Of a stretch of 37,445 bases of DNA, positions 19,601 through 27,340 are shown in pieces (within the stretch, counting starts at the first letter, position 1; every line of letters starts with the position of its first letter). Below the pieces are notes generated by a model, which did no database searches, had not been told where the DNA came from, and worked only from the letters and a program-made list of their open reading frames with translations. The stretch covers positions 1-37,445 of the forward strand of contig JALGUJ010000035.1 in assembly GCA_029820945.1 (NCBI GenBank), written 5' to 3'. The DNA comes from Candidatus Zipacnadia bacterium (GTDB lineage Bacteria; Armatimonadota; Zipacnadia; Zipacnadales; UBA5352). The position numbers were made by a program, and so were the translations under genes.

Positions 19601-20812
19601 ATGGCGGGCACGATCGCGGCCTGGGACGATGACGCGGACACCATCAGCACCGCTGCCCTGCTGCCGGAGGGCGAGGCGCTGCGGGGCCGGCAGCTCCTGG
19701 TGGCGGGCCGCGTGGATGGCGCCTATGAGATCGCCTTCGTCGAGCGCGGTGAGCAGGGCTCGGTCGTGCACCTTGCCGATGAGCCCATCATGCGCGTCGA
19801 GACCGGCGACGAGTTCGCCATCGCGAGCGTGGTCGAGGCCCTGCGCCTCGACGACGGGACCTGGACGCTGCGGGCGGACTGCGACGTGGACGCCGCGCTG
19901 CCCAGGCCGGAGGGCGTCAACTCCCGTGTGATGCTGCGCGTGGGCGACCGCTGGCGGGAGCTCCCGCACGAGAGCGCCGGCGGTGCGGTGAGCTTCCGTA
20001 TCGCGGCCGAGCAGCTCGCCGGCGCGGCGGCCGTCCTGCTGCTGACCGATGGCGACGTGGACCTCACGGATGCGGAGCCGCCGGCGGTCGAGCGCGTGCG
20101 GGTGGACGGGGCGGCGCACCCGGGCGGCACGGAGCTGGACCTGGGCTTCGTTGATGACCCGCATCTGATCGCCTTCGACCTGGCGGACGCGGCCAACGCC
20201 ATCTCGGGGAGCGTGGTGGAGGCGTCGCTGGTCAGCGGCGCCGGCGAGATCGAGGCCAGCCTGGTCCCGTCCCGCGCCGACCCCCGCTCGGCGCGGCTCC
20301 TCGTGCGCCTGCGCGAGTTGCCTCGCGGGGAGCACACACTGTGCGTCGGCTTCCTCGACCGCGCCGCGAACCGCGGCGACGCGACCGTGCGCTTCAACAC
20401 CCGCGGGCACGTCTTCAGGGCGACGGCGCTGCCGGTCATCGGCGACTCCGGCAAGCTCAGCAAGCCGCTGGGGGGCCTGAACACCCAGTTCTACCGGTCC
20501 GAGGAGGTGGGGGACTACGTCACTTACGAGCTGAGCGTGCCCGAGACGGGGCGCTACCAGGTGACCTTCATCGCGACCGGCCACAGGTCCTACGGCACCT
20601 GCCAGGTGAGCATCGACGGCCGGTGCCTTGGCGAGCCGGTGGACGCCTGGCGCAAGGAGCTCGACGTGGCCGGCGTCGAGGTGCCCTGCGGCGAGGTCGA
20701 TCTGTCGGCAGGAAGGCACCGACTGCGGCTGGAGATCGTCGGGCGCAACGAGGCGTCGGAGAACTACTACATCGGCTGGCACAGCATCGTGCTGCGCCCC
20801 GTAGCGCAGTGA
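16670..20812 (+). CDS. Heparinase II/III-family secreted protein with zinc-ribbon-like insert
   Basis: 1380 aa from the GTG at 16670. GGAGGG ends immediately before the ATG at 16664 (no spacer) but stands 6 nt before this GTG, so GTG is the better start. A signal peptide follows (LACCGIIRAQ). Residues ~25-185 form a jelly-roll module (WDEQGTRI, then EGYFDDVVL). A helical barrel starts near 200 and carries five cysteines, C256, C258, C261, C280 and C283, spaced like a zinc ribbon (CDCPACG then CRRCET). The heparinase II/III beta domain follows, with GHAHPDKL (H663, H665) and ATAAHNEVLVDGDAQ, matching the family's conserved His region. The last ~400 residues are further beta modules, ending in a CBM-like domain (TGRYQVTFIATG). 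It probably eliminates uronic-acid-containing polysaccharides; the substrate is unknown. Confidence 0.85.
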   Translation: MTANRLAVIVLAGLACCGIIRAQLGANLEVILEERFEGAEEGALPEGWSVDYGEPENLAVTARQAHGGRRSLYLRDPDEETATGLRSPKVAVEPDEVYYVMGWWLGEPGNGASLYLEFWDEQGTRIKDAVDSFAAPGTGQWCRYTGASVAPENAVAATVLLYSWSGAVGEGYFDDVVLGKGVPVLYDRTPRPPADVHHPVGLYKAGDIERAKRNIERHEWARTALANIINGAQWWMDLPDEEIAEWIPEGTPFRVCDCPACGAHWGVSPWRFLADGRVQCRRCETIFPNEDYPQSGVEEHINPLGEREQISYYEDDEGKRYRLEGLQRYGRITKLGSLGNLGRAYALTGDVAYAEKIRRVLLRLAEVYPAYIAHDWYRIYRDYNNLQSGKMSGWKLHDASTLIELCLAYDLTVESGVYSDEDRSIIEEGVFREGGRLLTTTSPRGCCVNDGPFLMAAGGYIGRLLAEHDYVAWAIEPPHGFFGFIEENFWRDGHWEDGSPSYEGMALSKFYVLPEIMHGYSDPPSYDGADRYDDLDMLSHPLMRKVLVAGEHVTAPDGFSPAINDSTFGARHSARHAEQNYLWFPTRRNLRIMVHACGGDPAAHGTEYALFRRDPDIDFEDVEPLDLATESLVRPGLGWAILRAGEGADRSMVVLDYGPVRGHAHPDKLNYAFWAHGTELVTDLGYLGARHHFQPWLRATAAHNEVLVDGDAQRLAAGELLAFVPGDFAQSIRAAAPRVHEQAELYERTLTLVAPRAGPPYIVDVFQVRGGERNLMAFHGDGETFESPLEFEGFEDRFITEKAENGDWIRSQERAWPAGPFTATWRIEPDNDLGVRLTVLDHAATAYHITAPGLRNRSDTWGDRTLHVLLWEQPGPVTTFVSVAEALQGPPRLGSIERVGTSADSVVGVRIEREGATDYVFVAGEPSEAVSCTEPTGLRFTGREAVVSVGPGGPRFARLVDGTSLELGELSLRCAGPMAGTIAAWDDDADTISTAALLPEGEALRGRQLLVAGRVDGAYEIAFVERGEQGSVVHLADEPIMRVETGDEFAIASVVEALRLDDGTWTLRADCDVDAALPRPEGVNSRVMLRVGDRWRELPHESAGGAVSFRIAAEQLAGAAAVLLLTDGDVDLTDAEPPAVERVRVDGAAHPGGTELDLGFVDDPHLIAFDLADAANAISGSVVEASLVSGAGEIEASLVPSRADPRSARLLVRLRELPRGEHTLCVGFLDRAANRGDATVRFNTRGHVFRATALPVIGDSGKLSKPLGGLNTQFYRSEEVGDYVTYELSVPETGRYQVTFIATGHRSYGTCQVSIDGRCLGEPVDAWRKELDVAGVEVPCGEVDLSAGRHRLRLEIVGRNEASENYYIGWHSIVLRPVAQ

Positions 20813-21264
20813 CCGGGGAGGGCAGCGCGCGAACCTGGCATCGACTGCTGGCCGACGCGGAGCGGCTGCCGGACGCGGAGACGCACTGTCATCGGGTGAC
20901 TATGCGCCTCCGGCCCTCGGGCAGGGGCGTGTGTGGCGCCAACGCCTGTTGGACGCACCGCGGAAGCCACGGGACGGATCTGTGACGTGCCTCATGTCCG
21001 CGACGTGAGCGTGTTGTCCCGGCAGATCGTTGGGCTCGAGCAGAGCGCACGCACAACGGGCGCCTACGTCCACGCGCCTCGCGAGTTCTTCCACGTGTAC
21101 GCGCCGGTCAAGGGCACTCGCAGCGAGATGAAGGGAATCGGGCCCAGGGCCGAAGGCAGGCTGTGGTAGAGGCTCGGCGCTCACGGGGTTGGGGGCACGG
21201 GCGGGCCGTGCGGGTTCGCTGGCGGTGTCTGCCCACTGCCGCTGCCATCAGCCAGCCGAGCCCC
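20813..21264. other. 452-bp intergenic region between convergent genes, no gene supported
   Basis: Short open frames exist on both strands (such as 20933-21169 plus and 20900-21184 minus) but have no recognisable motif or ribosome binding site and overlap one another. The only structure seen is a small hairpin near 21198-21213 (GCACGG, loop, CCGTGC) without a T-run, which may help end one or both transcripts. Confidence 0.4.
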
Positions 21265-23742
21265 TTACGGCCCGGGCAGTTCGATGACCGTGTCCGCGGC
21301 CTGGTCGTACGTGTCGTGACACGTGAACAGCAGCACCTGCTGCTCCGGCGCCAGCGTCCGAATGATGCCCAAGGCCTGCTCCCGCCTCATTGCATCGAAG
21401 TTGACCAGGGCGTCGTCGAGCATGATGACCGGCCGCCGCTCCGGCCACAGCAGCTCCGTCAGCGCAAGCCGCGCCGCGAGGTAGACCTGCTCGCGCGTCG
21501 CGCAGCTCACGTCCGGGCGGTCGGCATCGACCTGAACCCAGTCGTCCCTGTCCGGCGAGAAGACCTGCGGCGTCAGGTCGCCGCGGTCGAACCGGATGCG
21601 CCCGTAGCGCCCGCAGGTGAGGGAGCCCAGCAGCTCCTGCGTCCGCGGCTCCAGCACGTCGATGGCCGCGCTGAGCGTCTCCCGGTGCGCCCGGTCGAGC
21701 AGCTCGTGCGCCAACCGCGTCGCCTCATGGCGCTCGCGGAGCCGCTCGAGGCGCTCCGCCCGCGCGGATCTCCGCTCCTGAAGGCTGCGCAGCCGCTCCG
21801 CGTCGGCGTCCGGGTGCTCGGCCGCGCGGCGCACCTGCGCCAGCTCCCCCTCCACCCGCTCCCGCTGCTCCTCCAGCGCCTCAATGCGCGAGATCAGCTC
21901 CTGGTACTCCTCCGGACTGAGCTCCGCGTGGGCAAGATCGGCCGACTCCAACTCGTCCGCGATCCCGCGCCGGTCGCTGTTGAGCTCTGAGAACTCGGCG
22001 TCCATCTCGGCGACCGTGCGATCCCCCAGCACGCCCTTGAGCTCCGCCTGCAGCGCCGCCACCCGCCGCCGTAGCGTGAACACCTCGTCGGCGGCAGCCA
22101 GGAAGCGCTCCGCGTCCTGCGCGTCGAGCTGCTCGAGCCTGTGCTTCAGGCGGGCCTGCGCGATCTCCGCCTGCTGGCGCGCCTTCTCAGCCGCCTGGCG
22201 CGCCGTCTCGGCAACAGTGGCGGCGCGGGTGCGCTCCTGCCGGGCCTCCTCCACCTCCGCCCGAGACTGCTCACGGAGGCGAGCCAGCGCCTCGACGTCG
22301 GGCACGCCTGCGCTCTGCAGCAGGTCGCTCAGGCGCTCTCGTAGCTGAGTCGCCTCTGCGCGGCGGTCTTCGAGTCGCTGCGTCGCCTCGCCCCGGCGCC
22401 GCTCGGCCTCGCCGGCGGCCATGCGCGGTGCGCGCGTCGCCGCGATAACAGCGGCCACGAGCCCCGCGACCGAGATGAGCCCCAGCAGCGGCTCGCCCAG
22501 GCCGAAGGCCAGGGCGATGCCGGCCACGAGCAATACCGCGGCGGCCGCGAGCCACCCGCGCTGGCCGACGCCGGCCCGACGCGCCTCCGCCAGGTCCCTG
22601 TCCGCCTGCTCCACGAGCTGCTCGGCCTCCGAGACGCCGGCCTCGGCCTGCTCGACCTCGCGAGAGAGGTCCCGGGCCCTTTCGGCCAGCGCCGCATCGG
22701 GCGCGGCCCGCTCCGCCTCGCTGGCGCGCTGCCCGGCCTCATCGGCCGCCTCGGCGGCGCGCCTCGCCTCCTCCTCAGCCTCAGGAACGGCCCCCGAGGT
22801 GCGCTGGGCCTCTTCCATCAGCGCACGAAGCTCATCGGCCTCCTCCTCCGAGACATCGGGCAGCCCCTCGAGCCGCTCCTCGATCTCGGCGATCCGCTGG
22901 CCCAGGCGCTCGGCGTTGCGGATGCTGCGCTCCAGCGCGGTGCAGCGTTCGTTCAGGTCGCTCAGCTCGCCCTGCAGATTGCGTCGCCGCTCGGCGCGCT
23001 CCTGCAGGGCCCGCCGCTGCTGCAGCTCCTGGTCGATCTCGCCCCGCTCCTCGATCAGCTCCCCGGCGCGGGCGCCGGCGCTCCGGGCCTCGGAGACAAT
23101 CGGGCTCAGCCGCGTGATCTCTTCGTCCAGCTCGTCGATCTCGTCCATCGTAGCGCGCAGTGGCCCCGGACTGTCCGCGTGCCGCTCGAGGCCCTTCGCC
23201 ATCGATGTGAGCTCTCGCGCGAGGTCATTGAGCACGTCCTGCACACCGGCCTGCGCGCCCGGCCCGGCCAGCGTCTGCTGCAGGAGCCCGCTGACCTCCT
23301 CGCCTGCCTCCAGCCGCGCGAACTCGAGCTGCCTCAGGCATGCCGTCGTCTCGTAGACCTCTCGGGAGTGCGCGCCGATCAGCTCGGCGAGGCGCTCGGC
23401 CACCGCGCCGTCGTCCGTCAGCGCCCAGTCACCACCGATCGGCGTAAGCTCGATGCGCTGGGCCTCGAAGTCCTTGCTGAGCCGGTAGCGTTCACCGTCC
23501 ACGTCGAAGGTGCACTCCAGCACGAACGCGCGCTCCGCCCCCCACGTGGTCATGCCCAGGAACCGCGAGCTGGTCGTGCCCACCTTCGTGGTGTCGAAGA
23601 GCAGGCGGACGATCGCCTCGCGCATGGTGGACTTGCCCGCCTCGTTCGGGCCGCGGATCACGTTAAGTCCGGGCGTGAACTCCCACGAGTCATCCGTGAA
23701 GCGTCCGAAGCGCGTCAGGTGCAGTGAGCGCAGGGTCATCAT
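21265..23742 (-). CDS. SbcC/Rad50-type coiled-coil ATPase, YhaN-like
   Basis: 825 aa. Walker A GPNEAGKST is at residues 31-39, preceded by LTRFGRFTD and GLNVIRG as in SMC/Rad50 heads. A long Glu/Arg/Ala-rich coiled coil is split by a hydrophobic double segment at ~394-437. The C-terminal half-head carries the signature-like region CATREQVYLAARLAL and a Walker B (PVIMLDDALVNFD, ~769-781), then LLFTCH. No CxxC zinc hook is seen between the coiled-coil arms. The membrane-like hairpin in its place is a feature of YhaN-type proteins as I recall them. The start overlaps the nuclease stop as ATGATGA, so either of two adjacent ATGs may be used. It probably forms an ATP-driven DNA-end processing complex with the nuclease encoded just upstream. 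Confidence 0.85.
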   Translation of the reverse strand: MMTLRSLHLTRFGRFTDDSWEFTPGLNVIRGPNEAGKSTMREAIVRLLFDTTKVGTTSSRFLGMTTWGAERAFVLECTFDVDGERYRLSKDFEAQRIELTPIGGDWALTDDGAVAERLAELIGAHSREVYETTACLRQLEFARLEAGEEVSGLLQQTLAGPGAQAGVQDVLNDLARELTSMAKGLERHADSPGPLRATMDEIDELDEEITRLSPIVSEARSAGARAGELIEERGEIDQELQQRRALQERAERRRNLQGELSDLNERCTALERSIRNAERLGQRIAEIEERLEGLPDVSEEEADELRALMEEAQRTSGAVPEAEEEARRAAEAADEAGQRASEAERAAPDAALAERARDLSREVEQAEAGVSEAEQLVEQADRDLAEARRAGVGQRGWLAAAAVLLVAGIALAFGLGEPLLGLISVAGLVAAVIAATRAPRMAAGEAERRRGEATQRLEDRRAEATQLRERLSDLLQSAGVPDVEALARLREQSRAEVEEARQERTRAATVAETARQAAEKARQQAEIAQARLKHRLEQLDAQDAERFLAAADEVFTLRRRVAALQAELKGVLGDRTVAEMDAEFSELNSDRRGIADELESADLAHAELSPEEYQELISRIEALEEQRERVEGELAQVRRAAEHPDADAERLRSLQERRSARAERLERLRERHEATRLAHELLDRAHRETLSAAIDVLEPRTQELLGSLTCGRYGRIRFDRGDLTPQVFSPDRDDWVQVDADRPDVSCATREQVYLAARLALTELLWPERRPVIMLDDALVNFDAMRREQALGIIRTLAPEQQVLLFTCHDTYDQAADTVIELPGP

Positions 23743-24875
23743 GCGCCCCCCTTGCCCCGAAGCATGGAGACTCCTATCTGCAGCGCCCGCTCGGCGATGC
23801 GCCGCTCCCGCTCCGTCTCGGCCGCAACGATGCGTTCGCGGGCCAGCTCGACGAACTTCCCCAGCACCAGGTGGGTGTCGAGGTCGGCATCGCCCAGCTC
23901 CTCCAGCGCCGGATGCGACGCGTCCTCGATGTCGAGCGCGAAGAAGTCGTCGGCGACCCTCTCCCGCACCGCGTCCAGGTCGATCAGCACTCCCGGCGGC
24001 GCCAGCCCGCGCAGGAGGACACGCAGCAGGAGCTGCGCGTCCCCACGCTCAGTGAGTTCCAGGATGAGCTGCTCGGTGCCCGCGAGGTCGGCGACGTCGA
24101 TCTCCAGCTCCCGGCAGTACAGGCGCCCGACCGTCACGCGCTCGACGCGGGCCGCCCCCTCGCCAAGGGTAACGAGGGCCACCGCGCCGCGCTCCTGATC
24201 CCCCAATCCGTGCACCTCGGGGCTGCCCGGGTTGATCGCCGTCACCGCGCCGGCGGAGAGGTCATGCCAGGAGTGCCAGTGGCCGAGCGCCAGGTAGTCC
24301 ATGCCGGTGGCGGCGATCTCCTCGGCGCTGAACATACTGCTGTCGGCCTCGATGTCGCCGCGCTCGTGCGAGCCGTGCGCGATCCCGACGTTAATGTCGG
24401 CCCCCTCGTCGGCTCGCAGCTCGGAGAGCGGACGTTGACCGCCCCGGCCGCAGATGTGCGCGCAGCCGTGGAAGGCGACGCCGCGCTCGGCCAGGGCGCA
24501 GCTCGTCGGGCCCGGTCCAGCCAGCACATGCACGGTCTCGGGCAGCCGCCGAACCGCCAGCGACTCCCAGAGCCCGCCCTCCGACCAGCAGTCGTGCGTC
24601 CCCGGCAGCAGCACCACGTGGACCGGGGGCGACGCGGCCGCCAGGCGGCCGAGCTGCGCGAAGGCCCGCCGGAGCGCAGTCGGATCGGGCTCGCGCGTGT
24701 CGAACAGGTCCCCCGCGATGACAACCGCATCGACGCCGCGCTCCAGCGCGAGGTCGATGACGCGCTCGTACGCCTCCCAGACGCACTCGCGCAGCGCGGC
24801 GGCGCGTTCCCCGAGGCTCTCATTCGGCGCGTTCAGATGAATGTCGGCGGTGTGCAGAAGCTGCAGAGTTGCCAT
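23739..24875 (-). CDS. SbcD/Mre11-type metallophosphoesterase nuclease, YhaO-like
   Basis: 378 aa from the ATG at 24875, which follows GGGAG and starts exactly where the family does (MATLQLLHTADIHL). Calcineurin-like metal motifs are visible: D11/H13 (ADIHL), GDLFD (55-59), GTHD (92-95), an AHGSH motif, and GHWH (198-201). The usual GNHD is GTHD here, with Thr in place of the Asn that normally helps bind metal. The remaining ~180 residues form the beta cap and a helical tail that in this family contacts the ATPase. Its stop overlaps the ATPase start by ATGA, the classic SbcD-SbcC order. It probably acts in DNA double-strand-end processing. It lies 107 bp behind the oxidoreductase gene and may share its transcript. 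Confidence 0.85.
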   Translation of the reverse strand: MATLQLLHTADIHLNAPNESLGERAAALRECVWEAYERVIDLALERGVDAVVIAGDLFDTREPDPTALRRAFAQLGRLAAASPPVHVVLLPGTHDCWSEGGLWESLAVRRLPETVHVLAGPGPTSCALAERGVAFHGCAHICGRGGQRPLSELRADEGADINVGIAHGSHERGDIEADSSMFSAEEIAATGMDYLALGHWHSWHDLSAGAVTAINPGSPEVHGLGDQERGAVALVTLGEGAARVERVTVGRLYCRELEIDVADLAGTEQLILELTERGDAQLLLRVLLRGLAPPGVLIDLDAVRERVADDFFALDIEDASHPALEELGDADLDTHLVLGKFVELARERIVAAETERERRIAERALQIGVSMLRGKGGA

Positions 24876-24982
24876 GGCTCTCCCGTTCCCGCCCTGTGGC
24901 ATCCGGTCCGTCTCCCGGTTCGCCGCGCCCGCCGAGGCTCCCTGCGGCGCAGCAAAGCGCCGTGCTTCGGCCCGCCCTGCCC

Positions 24983-26113
24983 TCAAATGCGTGGGACGGC
25001 CTCCCACTCGCCGCTCGCGTCGGAGCGGTGCACGGCCTCCATCACGGCCTGCGTCGCGGCCCCGTCGTGCAGCGTGGCCGTCCCCGGACGGCCCTCGCAC
25101 ACCGCGGTCAGGAAGTCGAAGACCGCGTGCATGTGGAAGCGCATCCAGCCGACAGGAAGCTTGGGCGAGGGCAGCGCGCTCGGCTCGGGGTAGTGCTGCA
25201 CGGTCGCGATGCGCGTGAAGCCCTGCCTGGAGCCGGTGGCGTCGAAGGCGTCGAGGTAGTTCGGGTCCATCATGCGCCAGCGCAGCGCCCCGCGCTCGCC
25301 GTAGACCTCGAACGACATGTCATCCGCCGTGCCCGTGGCGAAGCGCGACGCCTCGATGAAGCCCAATGCGCCGCACTGCATCCGCGCCTGCAGAGATGCG
25401 TAGTCATCGACCTCCACCGGCACCATCCGCGAGGGATCGTCGGCGCTGGGCCGCTCATGGAGCCACCGCTGCAGCGTTCCGCGCACGCTGTCGTACTCCC
25501 CCAGCAGATAGCGCATCAGGTCGATGACGTGCGACCCGAGATCGGCCAGGCACCCGCCCTGGGGCTCGAGCCGCCAGCTCATCGGACGCTTCGGGTCGGC
25601 GTAGCCCGAGTGCAGGTACGACGCGCGGAAATGGTACACGTCGCCGAGAAAGCCCTCCTCGACCAGCTTGCGCGCCCGCATCGTCGCCGGCACGAAGCGG
25701 CAGTGAAAGGCCATCCCGTGCGCCAGCTCCCGCCGCGCGTCGGTGGCCGCCACCACCTCGCGCGCCTCCTCCAGCGTGACGCAGAGCGGCTTGTCGCAGT
25801 ACACGTGCTTGCCCGCCTCCAGCGCGCCGACCACCTGGTCGCGGTGCAGCGCGTTGGGCGTCGCCACATCGATGACCTGGATATCGTCCCGCTCCAGCAG
25901 GTCCTCGTAGCGCGTGGTGCCGAACTCGAACCCGCCGGTCTGCCTGGCCCGCTCGGCCGTCTCCGGCCGCGAGGTGCACACGCCAACCAGTCTCGGCAGA
26001 GCGGGGGGTGGGGCGTAGAACAGGCCCAGGTTGCGGAAGCCGTACGCGTGCACCTTGCCTATGAAGCCGAACCCGACCATCCCGACGCCGACCTGCGTGA
26101 TCTCTGCCGTCAT
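24983..26113 (-). CDS. Gfo/Idh/MocA-family NAD(P)-dependent oxidoreductase
   Basis: 376 aa from the ATG at 26113, preceded by GGGAG; longer in-frame starts precede the Rossmann fold by too much. The N-terminal dinucleotide motif is GFGFIGKVH (residues ~14-22), followed by VDVATPN-type strands and the catalytic-lysine loop CDKP (K108; EKP in most members). The second domain has GGCLADLGSHVIDLMRYLLG, including the conserved Asp/His pair region. Members oxidise or reduce sugars, inositols or sugar acids, and are abundant in polysaccharide degraders. There is no export signal, so it is cytoplasmic and may process imported monosaccharides. The exact substrate cannot be inferred. Confidence 0.85.
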   Translation of the reverse strand: MTAEITQVGVGMVGFGFIGKVHAYGFRNLGLFYAPPPALPRLVGVCTSRPETAERARQTGGFEFGTTRYEDLLERDDIQVIDVATPNALHRDQVVGALEAGKHVYCDKPLCVTLEEAREVVAATDARRELAHGMAFHCRFVPATMRARKLVEEGFLGDVYHFRASYLHSGYADPKRPMSWRLEPQGGCLADLGSHVIDLMRYLLGEYDSVRGTLQRWLHERPSADDPSRMVPVEVDDYASLQARMQCGALGFIEASRFATGTADDMSFEVYGERGALRWRMMDPNYLDAFDATGSRQGFTRIATVQHYPEPSALPSPKLPVGWMRFHMHAVFDFLTAVCEGRPGTATLHDGAATQAVMEAVHRSDASGEWEAVPRI

Positions 26114-26733
26114 CGCTCCCGCCCTCTCACCAGAAAGTGTCCGTGCGCCGCGAGGTTCCTGGCGGGGCGGAGCTCCACCTGCAAGGGCATGGAAAGGGGG
26201 TAGACGGCGCCGCAGTTGAGGAATTCTGGAGGAAGCCATGAGCGGGCGCAGAGGGTATTTGTGTTCGTTTCTGATACACTCCATCTCGCGATAGGACAGT
26301 TTCATCGCAAGAACAGGTTTCACCAACCGCCCCCGGCTGGGCGTCTGACACGGTTGCGACAGTTTCTGTTTGCGACGCGTGTCTATACGTGGAAGACACG
26401 CCCGGACCGGAGGGCAGGCGATGGCGCAGGCGGCCCCTGGCCGCTCCACTAAGAAGGCGGCGTCCGCGATATGCGGGCGGCGGCTTCTTGCGTGTACGGA
26501 TACTGCACCGCCGTGCAACATCCTCTCCCCCGTGCGACCGAGATCCCGTCGGGCACGACGTGCTTACACTCGGGCACGTCAGGCGCGGAGGCACTTTTCC
26601 TCACGCGCCGGAGCCGGCGATTCCGCCTGCTGCAGAGCCCGGGATGGCGCAGGCAATCGACCATCATCGAAGTTCCAGCCTCAATCCGTGCGAGTGACGC
26701 GCGCGCCGATCGCTCGCAACTGGGGTGACCCTG
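26114..26733. other. ~620-bp divergent intergenic region with a long hairpin
   Basis: No convincing gene lies between the oxidoreductase (minus) and the TadE-like gene (plus). It should contain both promoters, but I find no good -35/-10 pair. The outstanding element is the 17-position hairpin at 26451-26489, listed separately. Confidence 0.4.
26451..26489. repeat. 17-position imperfect hairpin, A-rich foot and T-rich foot
   Basis: Arms 26451-26467 and 26473-26489 pair at 15 of 17 positions (two G:G mismatches, one G:T) around the loop GATAT. The outer ends are AAGAAG and CTTCTT, so the plus-strand RNA ends in a short pyrimidine run. It could be a bidirectional terminator, an attenuator of the Tad-type genes, or a structured RNA. 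It lies about 245 bp ahead of the TadE-like start. Confidence 0.55.
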
Positions 26734-27234
26734 ATGATCCTGTTGACCGGATTCGTGCGAGGTCGGGTAGCCGGCAGGCAGCGCTGCAGAGGCGGCGCCG
26801 TCACGATGGAGATGGCGATCGTCGCTCCAGTGCTGCTGGCCCTGCTCTTCGGCACCATCGAGGCAGGTCTGATGGCGCAGAACACCATGACCCTAAATGA
26901 GCTGGCCCGCCAGGCGGCGCGCGGGGCCAGCAGGGGCTGGACCCCCTCACGGATGGATGCCTGCATCGACGCGGCGGCCGACAGGCTCGACCTGGCCCGT
27001 CTCACGCGGTCCTACGAGTACCGCCGGTTCGACGAAGACATGAACACATGGGGTTCCTGGACGGCTCTGGGCTCGCTCGGGCCCTTCAACAACGCGCGAG
27101 ATGGAGACAGGGTGCGAGTGCAACTCAGCTACCGGCACAAGCTTGTGTCGGGTCGCCTCTTTGAGGGACTGCTGGGCGACGCACAGGACGGAAGCGTGAC
27201 GCTGAGCGCGTCAGTCACCCTCCGCCACGAGTAA
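26734..27234 (+). CDS. TadE-like pilus-assembly/pseudopilin protein
   Basis: 166 aa. Residues ~20-45 contain the TadE signature, a Gly before a charged-then-hydrophobic helix (RGGAVTMEMAIVAPVLLALL) with the conserved Glu, followed by GTIEAG and a short polar C-terminal domain. Such proteins are inserted in the membrane by the N-terminal helix and cleaved by prepilin peptidase in Flp/Tad systems. A GTG at 26725 is an alternative start; GGGG stands ~8 nt before the ATG at 26734. It is followed after ~106 bp by a TadG-like gene, the usual pairing. No TadA ATPase or TadB/TadC platform gene is in this window. Confidence 0.8.
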   Translation: MILLTGFVRGRVAGRQRCRGGAVTMEMAIVAPVLLALLFGTIEAGLMAQNTMTLNELARQAARGASRGWTPSRMDACIDAAADRLDLARLTRSYEYRRFDEDMNTWGSWTALGSLGPFNNARDGDRVRVQLSYRHKLVSGRLFEGLLGDAQDGSVTLSASVTLRHE

Positions 27235-27340
27235 GGCGCTTCTTGATGATTGCATCGTGGGAGCTCTTTGTGAAAGGAGTGAGAGGCGGACGCTTCGCTG
27301 ATGTATCATGAAGCTCGCAGCATACAGGAGTGGGAGGCGT

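Noticed and set aside
20933..21184. Possible 78-94 aa genes on either strand between the convergent genes
   Set aside because: They overlap each other, lack ribosome binding sites and show no motif.
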